From positions 36,922,069 through 36,986,068 of the forward strand of contig NC_044552.1 in the NCBI RefSeq assembly GCF_007565055.1: a stretch of 64,000 bases of DNA, in the 5' to 3' direction. Positions 16,078 through 27,469 of this stretch are shown here, piece by piece. The stretch's first letter is position 1, and each line of letters begins with the position of its first letter. The notes beneath the pieces were generated by a model. The model saw nothing but the letters and a program-made list of their open reading frames with translations, was not told the origin of the DNA and searched no databases. The position numbers were made by a program, and so were the translations under genes. The stretch comes from Rhinopithecus roxellana. Its lineage: Eukaryota > Chordata > Mammalia > Primates > Cercopithecidae.

Positions 16078-19000
16078 ATGCCGGGAGCTAACCGCCGCGC
16101 CGGGGCCGGCGCCATGGCCCGACGTCCCCGCGGGGCCCGGGACCGCGAGGAGGACAGCGGGGGCCTGGAGCCTGGGGTCGCGGCCTCCGACCTATTGAGG
16201 GGTGAGGGCACGGGCCGGGGCGGGCTTGGGAGGGGAAGGGGATTCCCGCGGGGGGCGGCCCGAGCCTGCAGAGACCGTGCCAGTAAGACTGCCAAGTTCT
16301 CTGAGAGGCCGACGCTACGCTAAGGGCGCCCCCGGTGCAATGGAAAGTGGGGGTGAGAGGAATTGCTTCCGGGATTAGGACATCCTGAGAAGTTTCTTCA
16401 CGGCAGGATGAGAGTTTTCGGCAATGGGGAACGTATGTGCAATAGTATGGAGGCAGGAAAAGGCATGGATGGCAGCTGAAGGCTTAGTAGGTCAGAATTC
16501 AGCAGATTCCGTAGACTTTGCTTTTTTATTTTTTTACTTTTTTGCGACAAAGTCTTGCCCTGTCGCCCAGGCTGGAGTGTAGTTGCACCATGACGGCTCA
16601 CTGCGGCTTCGAACTCCCGGGCCCAAGAGATCCTCCTACCTCAGCCTCCCGAGTAGCTGGGACTACAGGCGCGTCACCACGCCTGGATGGATAGTTTTAT
16701 TTATTTATTTAATGTAGAGACAAGGTCTCACCATGTTACCAGGTGCCAGGGCTGGTCTCCTATTCCTGGGCTCAAGTGATCCACCCCCCTCAGCCTCCCA
16801 AGGATTACAGGCATGAACTACTGTGCCCAGCAAATGCTGCAGGCTTTTTGTTAAGGCACAGTTCTAGCTGCTGCAGATACAGTTGTGAATAAAGTAGTCA
16901 AACACTCCTGTCCTGGCCAGGTGTGGTGGACGATCACACCTGTAATCCCAGCACCAGGGGAGACTGAAGCAGGAGGATCGCTTGAGCCCAGGAGTTCAAG
17001 ACCAGCCTGGGCAACATCATGAGACCCCCTTTTCTACCAAAAATAAAAAAAATTAGCCAGGGTGGTGGCCCACGTCTGTATTCCTAGCCACTGAGGCGGC
17101 TAAGGCATGAAAATAGTTTGAGCCCAGGAGGTCGAGGCTGCAGTGAGCAATGATAGGCCACTGCACTTCAGCCTGGGCAACAGAGCAAGACCTTTTTTCA
17201 AAGTAAATAAAATTTAAGTCCGGGCATGGCTCATGCCTGTAATCCCAGCACTGTGGGAGGCCGAGGTGGGTGGATCACAAGGTCAGAAGACCGAGACCAT
17301 CTGGGCCAACATGGTGAAACCTGTCTCTATTAAAAATACAATAATCAGCTGGGCTTGGTAGCGCACCTTAGTCCCAGCTACTCAGGAGGCTGAGGCAGAA
17401 GAATCGCTTGCACCTGGGAGGTGGAGGTTGCAGTGAGCTGAGATAGCATCACTGCACTCCAGCCTGGTGACAGAGTGAGACTCCGGCTCAAAATGAATAA
17501 CATTTGAGGCAGACAAGTAAATTATTACATTAAAAGGCAATAAAACACTGAATTGTAGACTTTAAAGAACTAGATTTTGTGGAATATGAATTATAGCTCA
17601 GTTTTTTTTAAGGTGATAGAGGATATGGAGAAAAAATAAAGCTGAGGAGAGGTTGCAATTTTTTTTTTCCAAGATAGAGTCTCGCTCTGTCGCCCAGGCT
17701 GGAGTGCAGTGACATGATATTGGCTCACTGTACCCTCCACCTCCCAGGTTCAAGCTCTTCTCCTGCCTCAGCCTCCCAAGTAGCTGGGATTATAGGCACC
17801 TGCCGTCATGCCTGGCTAATTTTTGTATTTTTGTAGAGACGGGGTTTCACCATGTTGGCCAGGCTGGTCTTGAACTCCTGACCTCAGGTGATTGATCCGC
17901 CTTGGCCTCCCAGAGTGCGGTAATTACAAGCGTGAGCCACTGCACCTGGGCGAGGGGTTGCAGTTTTAAATAACTTAGAGAAGACCTCTTTGGGAAGGTG
18001 ATTTGAATAAAGGCTTGAAGGAGCTGAGGGAGGAGCTGTACCTATGTACAGCTTCTGGGGGAAGTATACCAAGCAGAGCAACATGTGCAGAGGAACTGAG
18101 GTGGGAACACACTGCTAGGAGACACGTTGAGAGGAGTGAGAAGGAGATGAGTAGATGAACTTAGAGACATGACAGGGGCCAGGTCACTTGGGGGCTTCCA
18201 GGCCATTATTAAGGTACATGGCTTTTACTGTGAGCAAAATGGAAGCCACTGGGGACTCTTGCCTATAGGAGTAACATGATCTGAAGTTTATGTGTGGGAG
18301 TGATAAGATCTGATTTTATTTTCAATGTCTCTCTCAGGCTGAATTGGGGCGCATAGCTTTGAGAGGAGTGAGACTGGGGGGTTGGGAGACTAGGAGGCTA
18401 GAGCACTAATTGAGGTGAGAGATGCTGAGCGTATGGACCAGGACACTGGCAATGGTAACTGAGCAAGGGAGGCAGAGGCTCTTCTGGAGAAACCTGTGAA
18501 TGAGTAAAAGAGAGTGGAAAAAGAAGGGACTATGGTTGTCCACCTTTGACCTTACATATACACCTTCCTTAGTAAGATGAGGCCGCAAGGTGCTGAAAAA
18601 GTTGGAGAGTTAGGTGTCAGTTTAACACTATTACAGCCTCTACTGCCTAGGACTTGTAATAATGATTGGTCTGATGTGGTATTAGGATTAGCTAGCTAAG
18701 GAATGGGGATGGGAAGATGTCTTTTCTGCAATGGGACATGCTGAGCTGAGTTTTATGTCCCTCCCCACTTCCACAGGCACATCTAACATGTCATTTGAGG
18801 AACTGTTGGAATTGCAGAGCCAAGTGGGGACTAAGACGTACAAACAATTGGTAGCTGGAAACAGCCCTAAGAAACAAGGTTCTAGACCACCTATCCAAAA
18901 TGCATGTGTTGCAGATAAGCACAGGTAAGCAAGGCTTGCCCTAGAAGTTGGAAGATAACTGGGACCTTGAATAGGTGTATGTTGTCTTGGGTGACAAGTG

Positions 19001-21998
19001 GAAAGCCTTTGACCAACACTGGAGTCCTTTTGACTTGGCCTTTAATTTCTCCATAGGCCTCTGGAAATGTCAGCCAAGATCCGAGTACCATTTTTACGTC
19101 AGGTTGTTCCCATCAGTAAAAAGGTAAGGAAGAAGGCCAGGCACGGTGGCTCATGCCTGTAATCCCAGCACTTTGGGAGGCCAAGGTGGGCAGATCACAA
19201 GGTCAGAAGTTCCAAGACCAGCATGACCAACATGGTAAAACCCCGTCTCTACTAAAAATACAAAAATTAGCTGGGCATGATGCTGTGCGCCTGTAGTCCC
19301 AGCTGCTTGGAAAGTTGAGGCACAAGAATCGCTTGAACCTGGGAGGTGGAGGTTGCAGTGAGCCAGGATCATGCCACTGCCCTAAACCCTGGGGGACAGA
19401 ATGAGACTCTGTCTCAAAAAATAAAAATAAAAAAAGAGAGGCCGGGCCCGTTGGCTCACGCCTGTAATCCCAGCACTTTGGGAGGCTGAGGCAGGCAGAT
19501 CACGAGGTCAGGAGATCGAGACCATCCTAGCTAACACAGTGAAACCCTCGTCTCTACTAAAAATACAAAAAACCTAGCCGCACGTGGTGGCGAGTGCCTG
19601 TAGTTGCCGCTACTCGGGAGGCCGAGGCAGGAGAATGGCGTGAACACAGGAGGCGGAGGTTGCAGTGAGCCGAGATCACGCCACTGCACTCCAGCCTGGG
19701 CGACAGCGTCTCAAAAAACAAAAAACAAAAAAACAAAAAAAAAAGAAAGGTGAGGAAGAGACAGGAAGCACTTTTTCTCAGTGAAAGGAGATTGAACAGT
19801 TGTGTATTATATTCTCTCTGTTCTCTCCAAAGGTAGCCCGGGACCCTCGCTTTGATGATCTGTCAGGGGAATATAATCCTGAGGTGTTTGACAAAACATA
19901 CCAATTCTTGAATGACATCCGAGCGAAAGAGAAAGAGGTACACAGCTTGAGACTGGTTTCTGGGGAATTTTGTGGGGTGGAAAACGAGGGCACAGGTTAG
20001 ACAGTTGGGCAGGGGGAGCGGGAAGTATAGTGGTGGGCAGATTTAACTTTCTCCAATTCAGTTCATATTCAAATCCTGGCTCATAAGTTTACTAGCTGTG
20101 TGACTACTGGCATGTTACTTAATCTCTCTATGCTTTAGTTTTCTAATCATAAACAATAAAATAATTACTGTCTCAGAGGCCAGGTGTGGTGGCTCAGCCT
20201 GTAAGTAATCCCAGCACTTGGGGAGACTGAGGTGAGCAGATCATTTGAGGCCAGCAGTTCAAGACCAGCCTGGCCAACATGGTGAAACCCCGTCTCTAGT
20301 AAAAATACAAAAATTAGCCAAGTGTGGTGTTGCACGCCTATAGTCCCAGCTACTCCAGAGTCTGAGGCATGAGAATTGCTTGTGCCCTGGAGACAGGTTG
20401 CAATGAGGCAACCAACCTGGGTGACAGGGCAAGACTGTCTCCAAACAAACAAAGAAACAGACAAACAAATAGTTACTGTCTTGGTGTTATCAGGTTAATA
20501 TATGTGAACTTCTGGCCGGCTGCGGTGGCTCATGCCTGTAATCCCAGCACTTTGGGAGGCTGAGGCAGGCGAATCACGAGGTCAGGAGATTGAGACCATC
20601 CTGGCCAACATGGTAAAATTAGTCTCTACTAAAATACAAAAGGAGGAGATTGAGACTATCCTGGCCAACAAGGTGAAATTTAATCTCTACTAAAATACAA
20701 AAAAAAATTAGCTGGGCGTGGTGGCGTGTGCCTGTAGTCCCAGCGACTCAAGAGGCTGAGGCAGGGGAATTGCTTGAACCCAGGAGGCGGAGGTTGCAGT
20801 GAGCCGAGATCGAACCACTGCACTCCAGCCTGGTGACAAAGCAAGACTCCGTCTCAAAAAAAAAAATATGTGGGGCCGGGCGTGGTGGCTCAAGCCTGTA
20901 ATCCCAGCACTTTGGGAGGCCGAGACAGGCGGATCACGAGGTCAGGAGATCGAGACCATCCTGGCGAACATGGTGAAACCCCATCTCTACTAAAAAAATA
21001 CAAAAAACTAGCCGGACGAGGTGGCGGGCGGCTGTAGTCCCAGCTACTCGGGAGGCTGAGGCAGGAGAATGGCATGAACCCGGGAGGCGGAGCTTGCAGT
21101 GAGCCGAGATCATGCCACTGCACTCCAGCCTGGGCGACAGAGCGAGACTCTGTCTCAAAAAAAAAAAAAAAGTGTGTGTGTATACATATATTTATATATA
21201 TATACACACACACATATATGTGAACTTCTTAGGATAGTGCTTTACCTAAAATTTCAGCTAACATTTGCAGAATGCTAACCATGATATTCATTTTCCAATG
21301 TGGAGCTTGTGAAAAAACAGTTGAAGAAGCACCGTTTAGGAAAGGAGCATGAGAAACTGCAGCAACTGCTTCAGCGAATGGTGAGTGGATAATAATTGTG
21401 GCGGGTAATGAAAGCAATTAAAGGTGGGGAGATATTCACAGTCCCTCCTATTCACCCATCTCATCTTTGCTCCTTAGGAGCAGCAAGAAATGGCACAGCA
21501 GGAACGAAAGCAACAGCAAGAGCTGCACCTGGCCCTGAAGCAAGAACGTCGGGCTCAGGCCCAGCAGGGCCATCGGCCATACTTCCTGAAGAAATGTGAG
21601 TTGTGCACAACTGTTGCTAACAGGGACGGGTGTGGGGTCCATGGTGGTAGAGTCCTGTGTTGGGGTGTCCCTGAGCCCCTTTAAGGAAGGCATGAAGGCT
21701 GGATCCCATGGTAACTTGGAGGAAAGTAGAAATAGTAGGGAGTTGTTGTTTGTAACTGGTCTTGTATCCCTAATTAGATCATGGCAGGGATTGTCACCTT
21801 GATCTCTTGGTCTACACTCCCCACTTCCCAACCCCCCCCCACCCCACACAGTGAATTTTCTCTCTCAGTCTACACTACACGCACACACACACACACACAC
21901 ACACAGTTTTATTTTTTGGTCTACACACACACAATCAGTTTTATCTCTTGGTCTACACCACACACACACACAGAGTCAGTTTTATCTCTTGGTCTACA

Positions 21999-22049
<51 letters not shown>

Positions 22050-23672
22050 GCCAGGCACATAGGTATTCATAGTTGGTTGAATTGAGTAGGACTGAGATCA
22101 TATAAAAAGTCATCAGTTGGGCTGGGCACAGTGGCTCACATCTATAATCCCAGCACTTTGGGAGGCCAATGTGAGTGGGTCACGAAGTCAGGACTTCGAG
22201 ACCAGCCTGGAGGCCAACATGGTGAAACCCCAACTCTACTAAAGACACAAAAAAATTAGCTGGGCGTGGTGGTGCGCACCTATAATCTAGCTACTCAGGA
22301 GGCTGAGGCAGGAGAATCACTTGAGCCTGGGAGGCGGAGGTTGCAGAGCCTAGATTGCACCATTGTACTCCAGCCTGGGCAACAGGGCAAGACTCCGTCT
22401 CACAAAAAATTAATTAAAAAAAAAAAAAAAAAAGTCGGCCGGGCGCAGTGACTCACGCCTGTAATCCCAGCACTTTGGGAGGCCGAGGTGGGCGGATCAC
22501 ACGGTCAGGAGATTGAGACCATCCTGGCTAACATGGTGAAACCCTGTCTTTACTAAAAAATACAAAAAATTAGCTGGGTGTGGTGGCAGGCGCCTGTAGT
22601 CCCAGCTACTCGGCAGGCTGAGGCAGGAGAATGGCGTGAACCCAGGAGGCGGAGCTTGCAGTGAGCCGAGATCACACTACTGCACTCTAGCCTGGGCAAC
22701 AGAGTGAGACTCTGTCTCAAAAAATAATAATAATAAATAATAAATAAAAAAAAGTCACCCGTTGGGCCAGGCGCAGTGCCTCACGCCTGTAATCCCAGCA
22801 CTTTGGGAGGCTGAGGAGGGTGGATCACGAGGTCAGGAGTTCAAGACCAGCCTGGCAAACATGGTGAAACCCTGTCTCTACTAAAAATACAAAAATTAGC
22901 TAGGTATGGTGCCGTGCATCTGTAATCCCAGCTACTCAGGAGGCTATGGTGCTGTGCATCTGTAATCCCAGCTACTCAGGAGGCTGAGGCAAGAGAATCG
23001 CTTGAACCTGGGAGGCAGAGGTTGCAGTGAGCTGAAATCGTGCCACAGCACTCTAGCCTGGGCAACAGAGCAAGACTCCATCTCAAAAAAAAAAAAAAAA
23101 AGTCACCTGTTGGCCAGGCACAGTGGCTCACGCCTGTAATCCCAGCACTTTGGGAGGCCAAGGAGGGTGAATCACCTAAGATCAGGAGTTCAAGACAAGC
23201 CTGGCCAACATGGCGTAACTCCGTGTCTACTAAAAATGCAAAAAAATTAGCTGGATGTGGTGGTGCATGCCTGTAATCCCGGCTACTCCAGAGGCTGTGG
23301 CAGGAGAATCACTTGAACCCAGAAGACAGAGGTTGCAGTGAGCCGAGATTGTGTCACTGCACTCCAGCCTGGGTGACAGAGCAGGACTCCATCTCAAAAA
23401 AAAGATAAAGGGGCACCAGTGAGCTTTAAAGAACTCATGTATCCCAGCATAATGGCTTGGAGTTACTGACCTGGTTTGGGAAAGAATAGGGGCTTCCTTC
23501 TTTGCTCACCACCTTTCATTCTGCCTATCATTTAGCTGAGCAGCGCCAGTTGGCACTAGCTGAGAAGTTCAAGGAGCTGAAACGCAGCAAGAAATTGGAG
23601 AACTTCTTGAGTCGAAAGAGGCGACGAAATGCAGGCAAGGACAGGAGACATCTCCCTTTGAGCAAAGAGTAA
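16078..23672 (+). CDS. RRP36: Ribosomal RNA processing protein 36 homolog
   Basis: Nucleolar SSU-processome factor needed for early pre-rRNA cleavages on the way to 18S rRNA (known from yeast Rrp36 and the human homolog). Coding exons: 16078-16201, 18777-18924, 19057-19123, 19833-19937, 21306-21380, 21478-21595, 23536-23672, totalling 258 codons with stop; from memory the human protein is about 259 residues. The start ATG begins MPGANRRAGAGA inside a CpG island; a second in-frame ATG follows 12 codons later. The conserved core VARDPRFDDLSGEYN is in exon 19833-19937. Then come long Lys/Gln/Glu-rich helices and a basic tail (SRKRRRNAGKDRR). Introns are full of Alu. The 3' end is uncertain; see the possible extra exon at 23936. 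Confidence 0.96.
16525..16832 (-). repeat. Alu, old (AluJ-like)
   Basis: Diverged minus-strand copy in RRP36 intron 1. Confidence 0.8.
16915..17212 (+). repeat. Alu, old (AluJ-like)
   Basis: Diverged plus-strand copy. Confidence 0.85.
17219..17502 (+). repeat. Alu
   Basis: Plus-strand copy with small internal deletions. Confidence 0.85.
17540..17615 (+). repeat. L1M 3'-end fragment
   Basis: TGAATTGTAGACTTTAAAG followed by ATGAATTATAGCTCA matches the terminal bases of old L1 3' UTRs. Confidence 0.55.
17658..17951 (-). repeat. Alu
   Basis: Full-length minus-strand Alu in RRP36 intron 1. The flanks (GAGGTTGCA before, GGGTTGCAGTTTTAAA after) suggest insertion into an older L2-type repeat. Confidence 0.88.
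17952..18460. repeat. Probable L2 fragment
   Basis: Ordered matches to a familiar L2-type text: GGTGATTTGAATAAAGGCTT, GCAACATGTGCAGAGGAACT, GGAAGCCACTGGGGACTC and GTAACATGATCTGA. Assigned by pattern only. Confidence 0.55.
19136..19436 (+). repeat. Alu
   Basis: Begins about 12 bases after the RRP36 donor at 19123/19124. Confidence 0.9.
19441..19746 (+). repeat. Alu
   Basis: Tandem with the previous Alu in the same short intron. Confidence 0.92.
20060..20178 (+). repeat. MIR fragment
   Basis: AAATCCTGGCTC, TTACTAGCTGTGTGAC and TTACTTAATCTCTCTATGC follow the MIR consensus order. Confidence 0.65.
20179..20470 (+). repeat. Alu
   Basis: Plus-strand, internally shortened near the 3' end; the tail has become CAAA-rich. 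Confidence 0.85.
20514..20867 (+). repeat. Alu with internal duplication
   Basis: Longer than usual because about 60 bases around GGAGATTGAGACCATCCTGG are repeated in tandem (about 20585-20702). Confidence 0.88.
20875..21171 (+). repeat. AluY, Old World monkey type
   Basis: GGCTCAAGCCTGTAATCCCA, CGAGACAGGCGGATCACGAG and ACTAGCCGGACGAGGTGGCG resemble the cercopithecid AluYRa lineage. Confidence 0.8.
21172..21222. repeat. Alternating purine-pyrimidine tract
   Basis: GTGTGTGTATACATATATTT followed by TATATATATACACACACACA is a mixed GT/TA/CA run and a near-palindrome. Confidence 0.75.
21795..22044 (+). repeat. CA-rich interrupted minisatellite
   Basis: Several copies of a unit built on TTTTATCTCTTGGTCTACAC followed by a CA run (starts near 21799, 21855, 21908, 21940 and 21981). 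The last CA run is about 44 nt. Confidence 0.8.
22121..22434 (+). repeat. Alu
   Basis: First of four consecutive same-strand Alus in RRP36 intron 6. Confidence 0.9.
22437..22753 (+). repeat. Alu (AluY/S-like)
   Basis: Young-looking copy with an AAT-type tail. Confidence 0.9.
22766..23102 (+). repeat. Alu with internal duplication
   Basis: A tandem repeat of about 39 bases around GTGCATCTGTAATCCCAGCT lies within 22906-22987. Confidence 0.88.
23111..23408 (+). repeat. Alu
   Basis: Ends about 130 bases before the last RRP36 coding exon. Confidence 0.9.
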
Positions 23673-24600
23673 GAAGGAACTATCCTCTGCTCTGCCACTG
23701 TCCCAGGGAGACATGAATCTGTGAGGACAGATTTGGCCACGGCTGGTTTCCATTCAAGGGCAAGGATCATAGCTGCCCTTGAATCTCATTGCCTCAGAGA
23801 AGACTAGAGGGCTCTTGGACTATCCCTAGGGCTACACAAGAATAATAGTTCAGCCTTCTGCCATGCCACACAGCCTCAGCTTGGATCTGGTTCATTGTGT
23901 CCTTGTGTTCTTTTCTCATCCTTGCCTTAAACCAGGGATTCTGATACTGAAGAAGAGGGGTCAATGAAGACCATGGAGTCTGTTCATGACTCCCAGGGCT
24001 GAGACATTATGTAGGAGCCACTTCATAAACATTCTCTTTACTCATCTTTTTATTGTTTTTTTGTGGCCTTTTTGTGTGTGTCTTTTTCCCCCCCGAAACA
24101 GAGTCTGCTCTGTCACCCAGGCTAGAGTGCAGTGGTGCAATCTTGGCTTACTGCAACCTCCACCTCCCAGGTTCAAGTGATGGTTGTGCCTCAGCTTCCC
24201 TGGTGGCGTGCACCTGTAATCCCAGCTACTCCGGAGGCTGAGGCAGGAGAATCACTTGAACCTGGGAGGCAGAGGTTGCAGTGAGCCGAGATCGCGCCAC
24301 TACACTCCAGCCTGGGCAAAAAGAGTGAAACCACCCCCCCCCCCCCAAAAAAAAAGTCTCAAGTAGATAGTGTCTCCAGGGACCTGGCAGAAGCAAATGT
24401 AATCCTTTCTTGAGGATTGTTCTTTAAACCCAGGCCTCAAGGAATTCTTTCAGTTAAAATTTCAAGGAATATGAGCTTACAGTTAAAGCACATAAGGAAA
24501 GAAACCACCATGAGCAAGAGTCATTAGGAACAAAGGGCAGCAGGATCAAGCTGGCAAAAATTAAAATGTGAGAAGTATAAAATAAAAAATACAAAATGTC
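23673..24600 (+). other. RRP36: RRP36 3' flank or 3' UTR
   Basis: Sequence after the TAA. AATAAA at 24581-24586 is a possible poly(A) signal, with no good one nearer. If it is used, the 3' UTR contains the fold-back Alu at 24083-24355. Poly(A) choice is unresolved from sequence. Confidence 0.35.
24083..24355. repeat. Fold-back Alu (inverted halves)
   Basis: A minus-strand left part (24090-24200) is followed directly by a plus-strand right part (24201-24340). The two arms are inverted copies of the same Alu section, so the region is a hairpin. It ends in a C-run then an A-run. Confidence 0.85.
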
Positions 24601-24676
24601 TTATGTTTTAAGAAAAAGTGTGACAAATTAATGTCAAAAGGTACTAAACTGGTGTGATTAAAAAGTAAAACTTAAG

Positions 24677-24975
24677 GCTGGGTGCGGTGGCTCACGCCTG
24701 TAATCCCAGCACTTTGGGAGGCCAAAGCGGGCAGATCACGAGGTCAGGAGATGGAGACCATCCTGGCTAACACGGTGAAACCCCGTCTCTACTAAAAATA
24801 CAAAAATTAGCCGGGCATGGTGGTGAGTGCCTGTAGTCCCAGCTACTCAGGAGGCTGAGGTGGGAGAATGGTGTGAACCTGGGAGGCGGAGCTTGCAGAG
24901 AGCCAAGATAGTGCCACTGCACTGCAGCCTGGGTGACAGAGCGAGATTCCGTCTCAAAAAAAAAAAAAAAAAGTA
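24677..24975 (+). repeat. Alu
   Basis: Full-length with A-tail. Confidence 0.92.
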
Positions 24976-25007
24976 AAACTTAAAGCCTTTTAAAAATGAA
25001 AAGTAGG

Positions 25008-25290
25008 GCTGGGCACGGTGGCTCATGCCTGTAATCCCAGCACTTTGGGAGGCCGAGGCAGGTGGATCACCTGAGGTCGGGAGTCCAAGACCAGCCTGGC
25101 CAGCATGGTGAAACCTCATCTCTACTAAAAATACAAACAATTAGCCGGGCGTGGTAGCGCATGCCTGTAATCCCAGCTACTCGGGAGGCTGAGGCAGGAG
25201 AATTGCTTGAACCCAGGAGGTGGAGGTTGTGGTGAGCTGAGATGGCACCACTGCACTGCAGCCTGGGCAACAAGAGGGCAACTCCGCCTC

Positions 25291-25312
<22 letters not shown>
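25008..25312 (+). repeat. Alu
   Basis: Full-length with A-tail. Confidence 0.92.
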
Positions 25313-25322
<10 letters not shown>

Positions 25323-25475
25323 CACTACGGGAAGTTAGAAACTATATGGTTAAGCAGCAGATTAGACTTCTTCCTAAAGGGAGAATGAACTGGAAATAGG
25401 TCTGAAGTTACACAGAGGGAGCACTGACATACAGAGAAATGGAAACTAAGGAAAAGTGGTTAAAAAACATGGAAG

Positions 25476-25760
25476 AGGCTCGGCGCAGTTGCTGACACCT
25501 GTAATCCCAGCTTTTTGGGAGGCATAGGGAGGATCCCTTGAGGTCTGCAGTTGGGGACCAGCCTGGGCAACATAAGGAGACTTTGTCTCTACAAAAAAAA
25601 TTAAAAATCAGACATGTGATACACGCCTATAGTCCTAGCTCTGGAGGCTGAGGCTGGAGGATTGCTTGAGCCCAGGAACTGGAGGTTGCAGTGACCTGTG
25701 GTGGCATCACTGCACTCCAGCCTGGGTGACAGAGCAAGATCCTGTCTATAAAACATAACA
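25476..25760 (+). repeat. Alu, old (AluJ-like)
   Basis: Diverged plus-strand copy. Confidence 0.82.
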
Positions 25761-25845
25761 AAATGGAAGATAAAACAAATATGAGATTTGACACAATCAG
25801 AATTTCAAGAAAGAATATTTCAAAGAGGCTGGACATTTTCTAGAA

Positions 25846-26135
25846 TTTTTTTGAGACAGGGTCTCCCTCTCGCCTAGGCTGGAGTGCAGTGGCACGATCT
25901 TGGCTCACTGCAACCTCTACCTCCCAGGTTCAAGCTATTCTTCTGCCTCAACTCCCTGAGCAGCTGGGATTTCAGGTGTATGCCACCACACCTGGCTAAT
26001 TTTTGTATTTTTGTAGGGAAGGGGTTTCACCGTGTTGTTGGCCAGGCTGGTCTCAAACTCCTGACATCAAGTAATCCACCTGCCTAGGCATCCCAAAGTG
26101 ATAGGTTTACAGGTGTGAGCCACTGCACCCGGCCA
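25846..26135 (-). repeat. Alu
   Basis: Minus-strand copy with short poly-T. Confidence 0.88.
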
Positions 26136-26195
26136 AGATTTTTGTTTGTTTGTTTTTAAGGCTAGATAAATCATAAGCTATGGAACATTTGAAAG

Positions 26196-26370
26196 TCTAT
26201 CCAGCCTGGGCAACATGGCGAAACCCCATCTCTACAAAGAATACTCAGGCGGCTGAGGCAGGAGGATCACTTGAGCCTGGGAGGTCAAGGCCGCAGTGAG
26301 CCATGATTGTGCCACTGCACTCCAACCTGGGCGACAGAGTGAGACCCTTTCTTAAATAATGCCTATCTTA
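26196..26370 (+). repeat. Alu fragment, old
   Basis: Partial, internally deleted copy. Confidence 0.75.
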
Positions 26371-26384
26371 AAAGCTCTATGCCC

Positions 26385-26518
26385 CCAGTTAGGAGACTGA
26401 GGTGGGACAATCCCTTGAGGCTAGGAGTTCAAAGCTGTAGTATGCAGTGATTGTGCTTGTGAACAGCCACTGCACTGCAGCCTAGGTAACACAGTGAGAT
26501 CCTGTATCTAAAAAAAGG
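26385..26518 (+). repeat. Alu monomer-like fragment
   Basis: Right-arm-like sequence with the 7SL-type GTGAACAGCCACTGCACTGC, suggesting a very old monomer or AluJ right arm. Confidence 0.6.
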
Positions 26519-26527
26519 CAGCTCTTG

Positions 26528-26808
26528 GGCCAGGCCCGGTGGCTCACACCTGTAATCCCAGCACTTTGGGAGGCCGAGGAGGGCGGATCACAAGGTCAGG
26601 AGATCAAGATCATCTTGGCTAACACGGTGAAACCCCATCTGTACTAAAAATACAAAAAATTAGCCAGGCATGGTGGCACGCGCCTGTAGTCCCAGCTACT
26701 CAGGAGGCTGAGTTAGGAGAATTGCTTGAACCTGGGAGGTGGAGGCTGCAGTGAGCCGAGATCGCGCCACCGCACTCTAGTTTGGGCAGCAGAGTGAGAC
26801 TCCATCTC

Positions 26809-26838
<30 letters not shown>
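26528..26838 (+). repeat. Alu with 29-nt A-tail
   Basis: Full-length; the long pure A-tail suggests a rather young copy. Confidence 0.92.
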
Positions 26839-26839
<1 letters not shown>

Positions 26840-27469
26840 TAGCTCTAATGAAAAGGAATAGAAGTAGAATCGGAAGTTAGGACATCTATTGCTTAATGCT
26901 TCTGGGATGGGGAAGATGTAGTTCTGGTGATAGAAACGGAAGCTGCAGCATAATGGAAGATGGAGAATCTGCGCTCCTGGTGATTGTAACCCTAGGGATG
27001 TAGCTACTGGGACAGGGGGAAGTGAGGGACCCAGTGCTGCAGGGTCCCTATTGTCACATATGTCAATCCTATTTTAAAGTCAAAGAATGGATTCTGGCTG
27101 ATAAAGCCTATCAGAATCATGGTGTTGATGTGAAGGTGTCACATTGCCACCAAAATGTGTTCTCTGCTTTCTCTCTCGCTTCACTCTGATTAGCTAAGTC
27201 TTGGTCATATGGCTTTACAGCACTGGGAATACCAGGATCTGGTCTTTTATAGGGTAGGAGGTGGGCCCTATCTTCTGTGTAGATTTGTCATGGGGAGTTT
27301 CCCAAGCATGGGAAATGGGCTCAGATGATGTGGTTATAAAATGTGAATGTCCACTAAAAGGCGGTTAGTGTTGGCTACCCTAAGCCTTCAAACTGCTGCT
27401 TTCCCCTTCAACAAGGACCAAGGGGAGATACTGGAAAGCTCTGAGCTTCAGCTGTTGGTTTTTGGTTTT
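26839..27469. other. Intergenic unique sequence, nothing recognised
   Basis: About 630 bases between an Alu and an L1 fragment. Stop codons are frequent in all frames and I recognise no gene or repeat. Confidence 0.4.

Noticed and set aside
20890..21213. Minus-strand frame of 107 codons and many similar frames
   Set aside because: These are the standard translations of antisense Alu and its poly-T, repeated at most Alu copies, and not genes.
21781..22062. Thr-His repeat open frame
   Set aside because: It is only the translation of the CA repeat; no start context or homology.
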